Below, in pieces: positions 36,283-45,876 of a stretch of DNA of 64,000 bases; position 1 is the stretch's first letter, and each line of letters starts with the position of its first letter. The DNA comes from G963556115 sp963678205. Lineage in GTDB: Bacteria; Planctomycetota; SZUA-567. Location of the stretch: NCBI GenBank assembly GCA_963678205.1, contig OY782760.1:310001-374000 (forward strand). Reading direction: 5' to 3'. A program made the translations under genes and the position numbers. The notes beneath the pieces are model-generated. The model was given only the letters and a program-made list of their open reading frames with translations, did not search any database and had not been told where the DNA came from.

Positions 36283-37536
36283 TTACAACTTACCCTCAGC
36301 CTGTCTTTTTATTTCAATAAATTTATTACCCGTAACCTCAGCAATTTTTCTACAATCTTCAAATTCAGCTTTTTTAGAAACAATCTTACCTTTATACATT
36401 CCTAATTTTACTTTTACCGGATGCCCAAAAACGTTAACCTCCTCAACAGCCCGCTCGAGTACAGCTCTTCCGACCTCTCGAATTCTAAAGCCTAGAGTCA
36501 GCCCATTGCTGAATATAATATTCTCTACTCTAGCTCTATCAGAAATCCTCAAAAGAATAACAACCTCAAAACCACCTCGCGATTTCTTCATAACTGCAGG
36601 AAGTGCATAACAATCAAGAATGCCTATATCCTGCAATTTTCCCTGAAAAAGTCCCAACTCCTCACCAGTTACATCGTCAATTGCAAACCTAATTTCAAGA
36701 ATTTCATCACTTACGATTGCGCTTGAGATATCTTTTGTATACTTAATAACCCTTACAGCATTTATATAATTATCAAAATCGTTATCCCCTGCACCATAAC
36801 CTACACTTTCTACACTTCCACCAGAAAACTTTCCAAATTCTTCACATAACACTCCTAAAATTGCAGCACCAGTAGGTGTAAGTAATTCAGTATTAATGTC
36901 CCCGTAATATATTGGGATTGATTTTTTTTGAATAATTTTAATTGTAGCCGGGGCAGGCACAGGCATAGTACCATGCGCACACTTTATCGTTCCACTTCCA
37001 ACAGCCACCTCACTTGCAGAAATACGCTCAACCTCCATACTCTCAACGGCAAGAAGAGAGCCGATAACATCTATAATCGTATCAATTCCACTAACTTCAT
37101 GAAAATGCACTTCTTCTTTAGGCATCCCATGAACCTCTCCTTCAGCCTCAGCTAATAGATTGAATATTTCTGCCGCTTTCTCTCTTACAAATAAACTAAG
37201 ATCCGGATTATCCAATACTGCTAACATATCTGAAAGATGCCTATGTGCGTGAGAATGCTCGTGTTTATGCTCAATAAAATGTTTATGACCTTTATCGTGA
37301 GAATGTTTGTGCTCATTTAATTGTTTCTGAACAGATTCAGAATTATCTATTATCCGTATTTTTTTTGCTGTAATACCAGCACGAACAACATCTTCAATGC
37401 CTATGCTCCAGCCTTTTATCTTGAGTTTCTTTAAAACATGTACAACATAATCAAAGTTCGCTCCACAATCAACAAGAGAACCAAAAATCATATCACCAGC
37501 TGCTCCACTCGGGAGTTCAAAATGTAATCTACTCAT
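36283..37536 (-). CDS. larC: nickel-pincer cofactor biosynthesis protein LarC
   Basis: 417 residues in one unbroken frame; in Lactobacillus plantarum LarC needs a programmed frameshift between larC1 and larC2. N-terminal SGAAGDMIFGSLVD, a His-rich stretch (about 75-100: HKHSHDKGHKHF, EHSHAHRHL) for nickel, then EVHFHEVSGIDTIIDV, CAHGTMPVPAPAT, LTPTGAAIL and the C-terminal part with MKKSRGGFEV. It inserts nickel (CTP-dependent) into the pincer cofactor used by lactate racemase and relatives. larA, larB and larE are not in the window. AAGGGGAAG precedes the ATG. Confidence 0.93.
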   Translation of the reverse strand: MSRLHFELPSGAAGDMIFGSLVDCGANFDYVVHVLKKLKIKGWSIGIEDVVRAGITAKKIRIIDNSESVQKQLNEHKHSHDKGHKHFIEHKHEHSHAHRHLSDMLAVLDNPDLSLFVREKAAEIFNLLAEAEGEVHGMPKEEVHFHEVSGIDTIIDVIGSLLAVESMEVERISASEVAVGSGTIKCAHGTMPVPAPATIKIIQKKSIPIYYGDINTELLTPTGAAILGVLCEEFGKFSGGSVESVGYGAGDNDFDNYINAVRVIKYTKDISSAIVSDEILEIRFAIDDVTGEELGLFQGKLQDIGILDCYALPAVMKKSRGGFEVVILLRISDRARVENIIFSNGLTLGFRIREVGRAVLERAVEEVNVFGHPVKVKLGMYKGKIVSKKAEFEDCRKIAEVTGNKFIEIKRQAEGKL

Positions 37537-37643
37537 ACTTCCCCTTCACCCCGCTAATCAAAAAATTCAACATAAAATCACAAATCTTGTCCTGACAGTA
37601 ATTTTATTATTAGAATAATCTATAGAATACTGATTATAAGTTA

Positions 37644-39356
37644 TCAAAGCCGCTTGCCTTTAAGAATTGCCCAAGCCAGCCAAAATCCAAGGCACATTGC
37701 TGCAAGATACCCTGCGCTGGCAATAATAGCAGATACAGGCACTCCTGTTAAAAACGGTACTTCCACCTTGTTTACAAGTTCAGATCCAGACGCTAGAATA
37801 ATCGAACTACCTAGAAGAATAGCGCTTATTAAAAGACCTAAGGTAATTCTATTACTGGCTCTTTCAACCTGCGTGCTTACCTCCTCCAATCCTTCATGAT
37901 GAAATATTATTCTAGTCTTACCAGCCCTAGCTTTACTCATTAAATCCTGTAAATCTTCGGGAGTTCTCTTTAATAAGTTAAAAAGTCTATATATATAAAA
38001 TCCAAACGACCAAGATATTTCCTTCGGATTAAAAAATTCTGGTAATGTCTTTTTAAGAAATGGTTTTATTTCTTTCGTCACATCATAATCTGGACATGTC
38101 TTTCTAATTACCCCCTGAATAGTTATAAAACTTTTTGCCAAAAGGACAAAATCCCTTGGAAGAATCAGCCCATTACGTCTCGCAATAGAGATAGATTCAT
38201 TAATAGCAACACCGATGTCCATTTTATCCATCGGCAATCCATAATACCGAGTAATAAAAGTACCAAATTCATTTCTAAAGTCACGAAGATTGGTATGCTC
38301 TGAAACAACACCAACAGTAGAGAAAAAATCTGTAACTACGTCAATATCACCTCTACTTAGCGCAATAAGCATAATGACAAACTGCTTTTTCATATCACTA
38401 GGTATCTGTCCAACCTGCCCATAATCAATAAGCGCTATTCTTTTGTCATTTAATACAAAAATATTACCCGGATGTGGATCTGAGTGAAAAAAGCCCTCTT
38501 TAAAATACTGCTGCATGAAACAACGTGTCAGTTTATTAGCAATCTCTTCAGCCTCTACATGGCTTTCAGGTTTATATATAGATAAAGAATGACCTTCTAA
38601 TTCTTCTAAAACTAGAGTACTATGGGTAACGTAATCCCAAAAAACTTTTGGTGCAAGTATATTCTTCTCAATCGCAAACTGCTTGGTAAACTTTTCGGTA
38701 AAAGCCCCTTCGGTGATAAAGTCAAGCTCTCTTTCCATACACTGTGCAAACTCATCAACAACCATCTCAGGTCGCATTGATGACGTCTCAGGAAAATGCT
38801 TCGCAAGCACACCTGCAAGATATTTAAGTAACGCTAGATCATCCTTTACAACCTGATCTGTGCCAGGTTTCTTAACTTTTATTACTACTCTGTCACCACT
38901 CAAAAGTACGGCTCTATGAACTTGTCCAATACTTCCACTAGCTAAAGCCTCTTCATCAATTGATGCAAATATTGTATCACAAGAATTTTTAAGACTACTT
39001 TCAATTACTTTTTTTATTTCACTAAACGCTAATGGCGCAACATTTTCCTGGAGTTTTGAGAAAGCCTCAATATATTCAGGAGGCATAATATCGGGTCTAG
39101 TAGCAAGTACTTGCCCAAACTTAATAAACGTCGCACCTAATTCCTCAATAACCCTAGTAAGCCGAATAGCATTGTTTAATCTATTACCATGAAGTTCTTC
39201 TGGGATTGAAGCAACCTTTATCCTCATTGATGATGGCAAAAAAGAATCCAGTCCTGCATGAACAACAACATGTGCAAAGCCATGTTTAGTGAGGGTCGTC
39301 AGTATCTCTCTCAACCTTTTGAGGTTCATAAATTTGCCGAAGATATTTTTAATCAT
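37644..39356 (-). CDS. ABC1/UbiB/AarF-type atypical kinase
   Basis: 570 residues. Motifs in order: FIKFGQ (KxGQ) near residue 105, the Ala-rich-type loop ASGSIGQVHRA, a Lys in VVIKVKKPG, the catalytic-like SDPHPGNI and the metal-binding IDYGQVG. Two hydrophobic helices end the protein (about 510-565). UbiB/Coq8 members are ATPases supporting quinone synthesis and lipid handling. AAGGTAAGGAT precedes the ATG. About 100 nt separate it from larC and from the MATE gene on the same strand. Confidence 0.92.
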   Translation of the reverse strand: MIKNIFGKFMNLKRLREILTTLTKHGFAHVVVHAGLDSFLPSSMRIKVASIPEELHGNRLNNAIRLTRVIEELGATFIKFGQVLATRPDIMPPEYIEAFSKLQENVAPLAFSEIKKVIESSLKNSCDTIFASIDEEALASGSIGQVHRAVLLSGDRVVIKVKKPGTDQVVKDDLALLKYLAGVLAKHFPETSSMRPEMVVDEFAQCMERELDFITEGAFTEKFTKQFAIEKNILAPKVFWDYVTHSTLVLEELEGHSLSIYKPESHVEAEEIANKLTRCFMQQYFKEGFFHSDPHPGNIFVLNDKRIALIDYGQVGQIPSDMKKQFVIMLIALSRGDIDVVTDFFSTVGVVSEHTNLRDFRNEFGTFITRYYGLPMDKMDIGVAINESISIARRNGLILPRDFVLLAKSFITIQGVIRKTCPDYDVTKEIKPFLKKTLPEFFNPKEISWSFGFYIYRLFNLLKRTPEDLQDLMSKARAGKTRIIFHHEGLEEVSTQVERASNRITLGLLISAILLGSSIILASGSELVNKVEVPFLTGVPVSAIIASAGYLAAMCLGFWLAWAILKGKRL

Positions 39357-39455
39357 ATCCTTACCTTCTTACCCCGAGAGGCATAAAAACACATATATCA
39401 TTGTGATTCAAATTGCAATTATAACCTTTATAAATATTAATTGCAACCTAAAGAC

Positions 39456-40856
39456 TTATTCAATCACCTTCATTTTCTCCCACTTACCGCCTCGGTACCT
39501 AAAGTAAAATATCGTCCCTGAAATAAATACATATGTAAAAAGAATTTTAAATAAAGCCCAAGGACCAGCATTAAAATATGTATAAGCAATATAACAAGGG
39601 ATAGCAAATAATGACCAGCCAAGCCCTGTAATCACATACATACAAAATCTAGTATCACCTGCACCTTTTATAGCCCCACTAAAGAGTAAAATTGTTCCAT
39701 CAAGCAAGAAAAATGCAAGTATATAATGCAACATGATCTCGGCTATACCATAAACCTGAAGAACGTTTTCAGTACCAGTTAATGGAAAGAACCCCATTAT
39801 TTCATAAGGAAAAATCAAAAATGCCGCAGCAATTATAAAGACATAACAAAACATCACAAAAAAACAATTCTTAACAGCCCTCCTTGCCAACGGTATGTTC
39901 CCTGCACCAACTCCCTGACCAACAAAAATACCCGCAGTAATACCAATACTGCTTACTGGAATAAATAATATAGCGTTAAAAGTAAAAGCAATGGTACTGG
40001 CAATGCTTATCTCTTTGCCCATAAGAGCCAAAAGATGAATAAACACACTGAAAGTCGTAACATCAAGACAAAATTGAATCCCGCTAGGCAGTCCATATTT
40101 GACAACTCTTTTGAAAAGACTGACAAAGAAAAATTTCTTTGGAAGAGTATTGTACCTTAACCTATGCTTTTTTCTTATAAACATCAAAAATGTAAATAAA
40201 AACCCCGAAATAGCCGACACTACAGTACCTATCGCGGCACCAGTAATCCCCATATCTCCGATGCCCCACCTTCCAAGCCCTATAGACTCAAGTCCATTAT
40301 CTCCGAATATAAGTACATAATTGACTACAATATTGATAGCAGAGCTTAAAAGTTCCTGAGCAGTAATCATCCATGTCTTACCTCTGCCACTCCAGAATGT
40401 CATCAGAGCATTGGTCATTATAAAGAATACCGTTCCGGAGCACACAATTCTAAAATATGGTATTTCAAAAACAATCTGCTCTGGATTATGCCCTAATAAT
40501 TTGAATAGCCACTCACCCCAGAAATAACCACTACCGACAAATACACCTCCAATAACTGACAGAAGCAATCCTTGCCAGACTACAATTCCTACTCTTTTTT
40601 CTCTATTTGCACCAATATACTGTGCAACAAAACTACTAATATAGCTTACAAAACCTAGCCAGAAACTAAAAAGAGTAAACCATATCACTCCCGAAGACAA
40701 TGAGGCGGCTAAAGCCAATCCATCATAGTGCGACAACATTATTCGGTCAGTAAATATTTTAATCGCTACACCTGAACTGGCAAGCATTAGCGGCAAGGCT
40801 ACCTTTACAATTTCAACAATATTACCAGATTCAAATTTATTAGATCTATTATTCAT
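39456..40856 (-). CDS. MATE family multidrug/metabolite exporter
   Basis: 466 residues, twelve predicted membrane helices. Two homologous halves: the first starts PLMLASSGVAIKIFTDRIML, the second around FSVFIHLLALMGKEISIAS with GITAGIFVGQGVGAGN. MATE proteins export cationic drugs using a sodium or proton gradient. AAAAGG precedes the ATG. Substrate unknown. Confidence 0.92.
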   Translation of the reverse strand: MNNRSNKFESGNIVEIVKVALPLMLASSGVAIKIFTDRIMLSHYDGLALAASLSSGVIWFTLFSFWLGFVSYISSFVAQYIGANREKRVGIVVWQGLLLSVIGGVFVGSGYFWGEWLFKLLGHNPEQIVFEIPYFRIVCSGTVFFIMTNALMTFWSGRGKTWMITAQELLSSAINIVVNYVLIFGDNGLESIGLGRWGIGDMGITGAAIGTVVSAISGFLFTFLMFIRKKHRLRYNTLPKKFFFVSLFKRVVKYGLPSGIQFCLDVTTFSVFIHLLALMGKEISIASTIAFTFNAILFIPVSSIGITAGIFVGQGVGAGNIPLARRAVKNCFFVMFCYVFIIAAAFLIFPYEIMGFFPLTGTENVLQVYGIAEIMLHYILAFFLLDGTILLFSGAIKGAGDTRFCMYVITGLGWSLFAIPCYIAYTYFNAGPWALFKILFTYVFISGTIFYFRYRGGKWEKMKVIE

Positions 40857-41161
40857 AATTCAATACCTTTTACCAATTGAACGCGTGACCATTTTATAAG
40901 AACAACCTCTTCATTATACAAGATAAAACTCTAAAAATTCTGCAAAAAACGCCGATAATATAAATTTTGTCTTAAAATTATAAAAAAAACCAGTAATATA
41001 TTATGAAATATGTATAATGTACTAAAATTGACTTGAGTGTAATTTATACAGTCAATCAAAGCTACACTATGCATAAAATATATATGCATAATTAGCATAT
41101 TCGGTGTTATAATTCTTACGAATTACTTTGAGTTCTTACTCGAAAGGGAGAAGTTTTGGAT

Positions 41162-43753
41162 ATGTTTGAAAAATTTACAGATCGAGCTAGAAAAGTCATT
41201 AATCTTGCCAGACAAGAAGCTGAAAGGCTCGGACACGAATTTATAGGCACTGAACACATTCTTCTTGGACTTGTAAAAGAAGGATCAGGTGTTGCTGCAA
41301 ATGTTCTTGAAATACTAAATGTTGATCTTGAAAAGGTCAGACTTGAAGTTGAAAAATATGTGACTCCAACGGGAGAGACCAAAAGTTTCAGCACTTCCCT
41401 CCCATTTACTCCAAAAGCAAAAAAAGTTCTTGAACTTGCCATGGAAGAAGCTAGAAACCTTGATCATAACTACATCGGTACCGAACACCTCCTACTAGGA
41501 CTACTCAGAGAGAGTGAAGGTATGGCCGCACAGGTTCTGTTAAACCTTGACGTAAGCCTAGAAGATGTAAGAGCAGAAGTAATGGAGTTGCTTGGGGCAG
41601 ATTCAAATAGTGATATGGGGGCTCTAGGTGATATGCATAACAATATCCCTCCAGAGTCACCCCAACATTCACACTCTTCACCGCAAGCACCAAAGTCCAC
41701 CTCTGAGAGTTCTACCCCAGCTCTGGATTCATTTGGAAGAGACCTTACAGCCCTTGCTCGTGAAGACAAGCTCGATCCAGTTATTGGCAGAGATAAAGAA
41801 ATAGAAAGAGTTCTTCAAATTCTATCAAGGAGAAGAAAAAATAACCCCGTAATTCTCGGCGAAGCAGGTGTTGGTAAGACTGCCATTGTTGAAGGATTAG
41901 CACAAGATATAGTCAGTGGTAATGTTCCTGAACTACTCCTTGAAAAGAGAATCGTAGTGCTTGATCTAGCAATGATGGTAGCAGGCACAAAATATCGAGG
42001 ACAATTTGAAGAACGAATCAAGGCAGTAATGACTGAAGTCAGAAGAGCGAAAAATGTCATTCTATTTATTGATGAGCTTCATACACTTGTTGGTGCAGGC
42101 GGAGCTGAAGGATCTATTGATGCTTCAAATGTTCTTAAACCAGCCATGGCACGAGGAGAGGTACAGTGTGTTGGAGCGACAACACTCGATGAATACCGAA
42201 AATATATAGAAAAAGATTCGGCTCTTGAAAGGCGTTTTCAAAGTATCATGGTAAACCCTCCAAGCCCTGAACATGCTGTTCAAATTCTAAAAGGTCTACG
42301 TGACAAATATGAAGCTCACCATAGAGTACGTATTACAGACGAAGCTATCAATCAGGCAGTCAAACTAAGTGATAGATATATAAGTGGTCGATTCCTTCCA
42401 GACAAGGCTATTGATGTTATTGATGAAGCTGGCTCAAGGGTAAGACTTGCAACTATGACCAGACCGCCTGACCTAACAGAAATTGAGAAAGAAATCGCAA
42501 ATCTTGAACGTGAAAAAAATGAAGCTGTAATGGCCCAGGAATTTGAAAAAGCTGCAGAGCTACGCGATCAGGCAGAAAGATTGAAAGCCAAGAAAAAAGA
42601 GATTAAAGATGAATGGCGCGAAAAAAGCGGCGAAATGCAAGGCATTGTCGATGAACATATCATCGCAAACGTTGTAAGTTCAATCTCAGGAGTACCACTT
42701 TCTCAACTTGAAGAACAAGAGACCGAAAGGCTTCTTGAAATGGAAAGTGTTCTACATAAAAAAGTTGTTAGTCAAAATGATGCAATATCTGCTGTATCAC
42801 GATGTCTGCGTAGAGGCAGAGCTGGCATGAAAGATCCCAAACGACCTATGGGTTCTTTCCTATTTTTAGGCCCTACAGGAGTTGGTAAAACATTACTCGC
42901 GAAAGCTCTCGCTGAATTCATGTTTGGAGATGATGATGCCCTTATTCAAATTGATATGTCAGAATATATGGAGAAACACTCTGTAAGTAGACTGGTTGGA
43001 GCTCCTCCAGGATATGTTGGATTTGAAGAAGGTGGGCAACTTACTGAAAAAGTACGAAGAAGACCATATGCTGTAGTTCTAATTGATGAACTGGAGAAAG
43101 CTCATAATGATATCTTCAATATTTTGTTACAAATAATGGAAGAAGGCCAACTTACAGACAGTTATGGCCGTAAGGTAGACTTTAGAAACACTATTCTTAT
43201 TCTAACAAGTAATGTTGGTGCCGAGCTAATCAAAAATCAGGGAAACCTTGGTTTCAGCAAACGAGGTGCTGAGTCAACACATGAAAGGCTCAAAAAATCT
43301 CTTGAAGAATCAGTTGAAAACTACTACAGACCTGAGTTTATCAACAGACTTGATGAAGTGGTTATCTTCCGTTATCTTGAAAAGAAAGATTTAGAAAACA
43401 TAATTGATATAGAGATAACAGGTATTCGTAATCGTATGAAAGATATGGATATGGATATCGAGCTTACTCAAAATGCAAAAGATTTTATCATAGATAAAGG
43501 TTATGACCAAGATTTTGGAGCACGCCCTCTAAGACGAGCAATTGGACAATATATTGAAGACCCAATTGCTGAGGAAATACTGCGCCGTCGTTTCAATGCA
43601 GGACATAAGGTTCTAGTTGACATAAAAGATGGACATCTTGACTTCATTGAAGAAAAATTTGATCTAAAAAAAGACAATGAAGCCGAAGAAGTTGAAGCAA
43701 TTGAGATTATTGAAGATAAGGATACCGAAGAACCATCACATACTGAGGATTAA
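41162..43753 (+). CDS. clpC: ATP-dependent Clp protease ATP-binding subunit ClpC
   Basis: 863 residues. Two Clp-N repeats (about 5-145) with GTEHILLGL and GTEHLLLGLL; AAA1 with GEAGVGKT and FIDELH; a UVR linker (EKNEAVMAQEFEKAAELRDQ) that marks ClpC rather than ClpB or ClpA; AAA2 with GPTGVGKT and LIDELEKAH. It unfolds proteins for ClpP. The last 35 residues are very acidic. The ATG at 41162 is 11 nt from AAAGGGAG; a TTG at 41156 is better spaced, so two more residues are possible. No CtsR box or CIRCE element seen upstream. Confidence 0.96.
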   Translation: MFEKFTDRARKVINLARQEAERLGHEFIGTEHILLGLVKEGSGVAANVLEILNVDLEKVRLEVEKYVTPTGETKSFSTSLPFTPKAKKVLELAMEEARNLDHNYIGTEHLLLGLLRESEGMAAQVLLNLDVSLEDVRAEVMELLGADSNSDMGALGDMHNNIPPESPQHSHSSPQAPKSTSESSTPALDSFGRDLTALAREDKLDPVIGRDKEIERVLQILSRRRKNNPVILGEAGVGKTAIVEGLAQDIVSGNVPELLLEKRIVVLDLAMMVAGTKYRGQFEERIKAVMTEVRRAKNVILFIDELHTLVGAGGAEGSIDASNVLKPAMARGEVQCVGATTLDEYRKYIEKDSALERRFQSIMVNPPSPEHAVQILKGLRDKYEAHHRVRITDEAINQAVKLSDRYISGRFLPDKAIDVIDEAGSRVRLATMTRPPDLTEIEKEIANLEREKNEAVMAQEFEKAAELRDQAERLKAKKKEIKDEWREKSGEMQGIVDEHIIANVVSSISGVPLSQLEEQETERLLEMESVLHKKVVSQNDAISAVSRCLRRGRAGMKDPKRPMGSFLFLGPTGVGKTLLAKALAEFMFGDDDALIQIDMSEYMEKHSVSRLVGAPPGYVGFEEGGQLTEKVRRRPYAVVLIDELEKAHNDIFNILLQIMEEGQLTDSYGRKVDFRNTILILTSNVGAELIKNQGNLGFSKRGAESTHERLKKSLEESVENYYRPEFINRLDEVVIFRYLEKKDLENIIDIEITGIRNRMKDMDMDIELTQNAKDFIIDKGYDQDFGARPLRRAIGQYIEDPIAEEILRRRFNAGHKVLVDIKDGHLDFIEEKFDLKKDNEAEEVEAIEIIEDKDTEEPSHTED

Positions 43754-43755
43754 GC

Positions 43756-43980
43756 ATGAAAATGGTGATTTCTTTTCTCCCCATGTTTTTTTTAGCTATT
43801 AATGGTTGCTCATCATCAGGTTCAAAACCTGAACCTGATGATAATTCTTCTTTAAAAAAACATGGAGAATCTGCATGGCAGGCTGTTGGTCTTGCCATGA
43901 ACATAACCAATCCAACATATTATGCAAAAAAAATAGCCCAGCGTAGTTATAGTGAAGTAAAAGGCAATAATAATGAATAA
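43756..43980 (+). CDS. small lipoprotein
   Basis: 74 residues. Type II signal peptide (MKMVISFLPMFFLAINGC) with the lipobox ending INGC, then a Ser-rich and acidic linker (SSSGSKPEPDDNSS) and a short helix. It starts 2 nt after the clpC stop behind GAGGATT, so it is probably co-transcribed with clpC. The linker codons form a perfect inverted repeat (43812-43842). No family recognised. Confidence 0.65.
   Translation: MKMVISFLPMFFLAINGCSSSGSKPEPDDNSSLKKHGESAWQAVGLAMNITNPTYYAKKIAQRSYSEVKGNNNE
43812..43842 (+). repeat. perfect inverted repeat inside the small lipoprotein gene
   Basis: ATCATCAGGTTC, 7 nt, GAACCTGATGAT: 12 bp without mismatch, starting just after the lipidated Cys codon. Unusually strong mRNA hairpin for a coding sequence. 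Confidence 0.8.
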
Positions 43981-44025
43981 GTATCAGAATTTACTCTATT
44001 CATTGTAAGCTAAAATAATAACAGC

Positions 44026-44064
44026 AAGGTTTAACAGCAATCTCTTTACTGTTAAACCTTTTTT
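44026..44064 (+). terminator. terminator after clpC-lipoprotein
   Basis: AAGGTTTAACAG, 11-nt loop, CTGTTAAACCTT, then TTTT. Perfect 12-bp stem. Confidence 0.88.
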
Positions 44065-44097
44065 ATATTCAGCGATAAATTAAATTAAAGGATATAC

Positions 44098-45219
44098 ATG
44101 GATTTACTCTTGGGTGGAGGTTCACAATTTGGTCTAATTATGGTATTCCTTATTGCCGCAATGTTAATTATTCTTTCTGGGTTAAAACTTGGAGATTACG
44201 GCGATGCACTGGGTGAAAGATTAGGCATCGGCGGTGGTATTATAGGACTCATCTTTCTGGCTCTCGTTACCAGCCTTCCAGACCTTACTGTTTCTGTTTC
44301 AGCAGCTTTGACCGCAACTTTTGAAGCGGCTAAAGACAGTATAAATTCACTTACTATACTCAAACAAGGTGCAGATCTTGGTGCAGGCAATCTAATTGGT
44401 TCAAATTTATTCAACCTTTTGATTTTTGCAATAATAGACATAGCCCAAGGTGAAGGAGCCCTACTATACAAACTATCTAGAAAGCATATTCTGTCAGCAG
44501 TTGCTTCTATTTTTATGATGGGGCTACTTATTCTTGGTTTTGCTGTAAACCAGCTTAAAGAAGTATTTTTTGTAATACCTGTACTTGAGTGCGGTACATA
44601 TATGCTTTTAATCCCTATTGCATATTTCTGGCTGCTCAAACTAATTGGGCATCTAGAAAAAAGCAACCATGGACTTGATGGACAAGACTACAAAGAGATT
44701 GAAACAGACTCGAAAGGATACTTGCTTAAAATGGGTAATACTACATTTTATGCAAAACTTTTCTTCTTATCACTTATAATTGTATTGAGCGGGATATGGC
44801 TTTCACAAATTGGCGAAAAAATGGCATCTCCAATAGAGGATGGCGGCTTTGGGCTGAGCGCCTCAATGGTTGGAACAATTTTCCTCGCTATAGCAACGAG
44901 TCTCCCTGAAATGGTTGTAAGCATTGCTGCTGTCAGAATTGGTGCAATTGACATGGCTGCTGGCAATATTTTAGGCAGTAATATATTCAATATAGCAGGT
45001 TTATTTCTAGTAGACTGCTCATTACGTGGTCAGGTGTTGCTTGACCTTATCAGTACTCCCCTATTGGTAACCATGATCATGGTAATACTAATGACTTCAA
45101 TTGTAATAATGAGCTTGGTAGTAAGAAGCAAAAAACATATCTCTGTACTGGGAATAGATACATCTTTAATTATTTTGTTATACATCATTGGTAACCTTAG
45201 CCTATACCTGTTTTTATAA
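44098..45219 (+). CDS. CaCA family sodium/calcium-type cation exchanger (YrbG-like)
   Basis: 373 residues, about ten membrane helices. The two alpha-repeats that form the ion site are LALVTSLPDLTVSVSAA (about 57-73) and LAIATSLPEMVVSIAA (about 263-278), each followed by GNLIGSNLFNLL or GNILGSNIFNIA. Exports Ca2+ or a similar cation in exchange for Na+ or H+; the ion cannot be fixed from sequence. AAAGGATA precedes the ATG. The DJ-1 gene follows after 19 nt. Confidence 0.9.
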   Translation: MDLLLGGGSQFGLIMVFLIAAMLIILSGLKLGDYGDALGERLGIGGGIIGLIFLALVTSLPDLTVSVSAALTATFEAAKDSINSLTILKQGADLGAGNLIGSNLFNLLIFAIIDIAQGEGALLYKLSRKHILSAVASIFMMGLLILGFAVNQLKEVFFVIPVLECGTYMLLIPIAYFWLLKLIGHLEKSNHGLDGQDYKEIETDSKGYLLKMGNTTFYAKLFFLSLIIVLSGIWLSQIGEKMASPIEDGGFGLSASMVGTIFLAIATSLPEMVVSIAAVRIGAIDMAAGNILGSNIFNIAGLFLVDCSLRGQVLLDLISTPLLVTMIMVILMTSIVIMSLVVRSKKHISVLGIDTSLIILLYIIGNLSLYLFL

Positions 45220-45238
45220 ACTCCTTGGAAAAGCGAAT

Positions 45239-45805
45239 ATGGATATTAACATTTTACTGTTTGATGACTTTGAAGTACTTGATGTTTTTGGTCCGGTTGA
45301 AATTCTAGCCAAAATTAATGAATATAACTTAAAATATTATTCAATTAATGGAGGCAATATAAAAAGTGCACAGGATACAATTATAGTTACTGATAATATT
45401 AACATAGCTGATCAAAAAGGTATTCTAGTAATTCCAGGTGGTAGAGGAACACGCACTCTAGTAAATAACTCGACGTTTATAAGTATTCTGAAAGCCGCTG
45501 TCCAAGAGTCAATCTATTGCCTAGCCATATGTACTGGATCTGCTTTGCTTGCAAAGACAGGACTACTTGATGGGAGAGATGCAACCTCAAATATAAAAGC
45601 ATTTGACTGGGTTAAAAGCACCAATCAGAATGTTAACTGGATTGAAAATACAAGATGGGTAGTAGACAATAAATATTATACCTCTGCTGGAGTATCTGCT
45701 GGCATGGATATGACTTTGGGGTTTATTAAAGATCGCTTTGATAAACAGACCGCATTAGAGGTTGCTGAATATATTGAATACACATGGGATCAAACTTGCT
45801 CGTAG
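45239..45805 (+). CDS. DJ-1/PfpI family protein
   Basis: 188 residues from the ATG at 45239 (TTGGAA before it; the frame is open upstream but overlaps the exchanger gene). MDINILLFDDFEVLDVFGPVE starts the domain; the nucleophile Cys is in LAICTGSALLA and SAGVSAGMD near the end completes the core. This subgroup lacks an attached AraC helix-turn-helix. Activities in the family range from deglycase or hydratase to amidotransferase-like; not assignable here. Confidence 0.87.
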   Translation: MDINILLFDDFEVLDVFGPVEILAKINEYNLKYYSINGGNIKSAQDTIIVTDNINIADQKGILVIPGGRGTRTLVNNSTFISILKAAVQESIYCLAICTGSALLAKTGLLDGRDATSNIKAFDWVKSTNQNVNWIENTRWVVDNKYYTSAGVSAGMDMTLGFIKDRFDKQTALEVAEYIEYTWDQTCS

Positions 45806-45876
45806 CAATATAATAACTTATAATACTTAAAAATAACAAAATTATATAAATAAAGATAAAGGTAAAACAAAAGAAT

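Noticed and set aside
40857..41155. CIRCE or CtsR operator before clpC
   Set aside because: Neither the CIRCE palindrome nor the GGTCAAA repeat is present.
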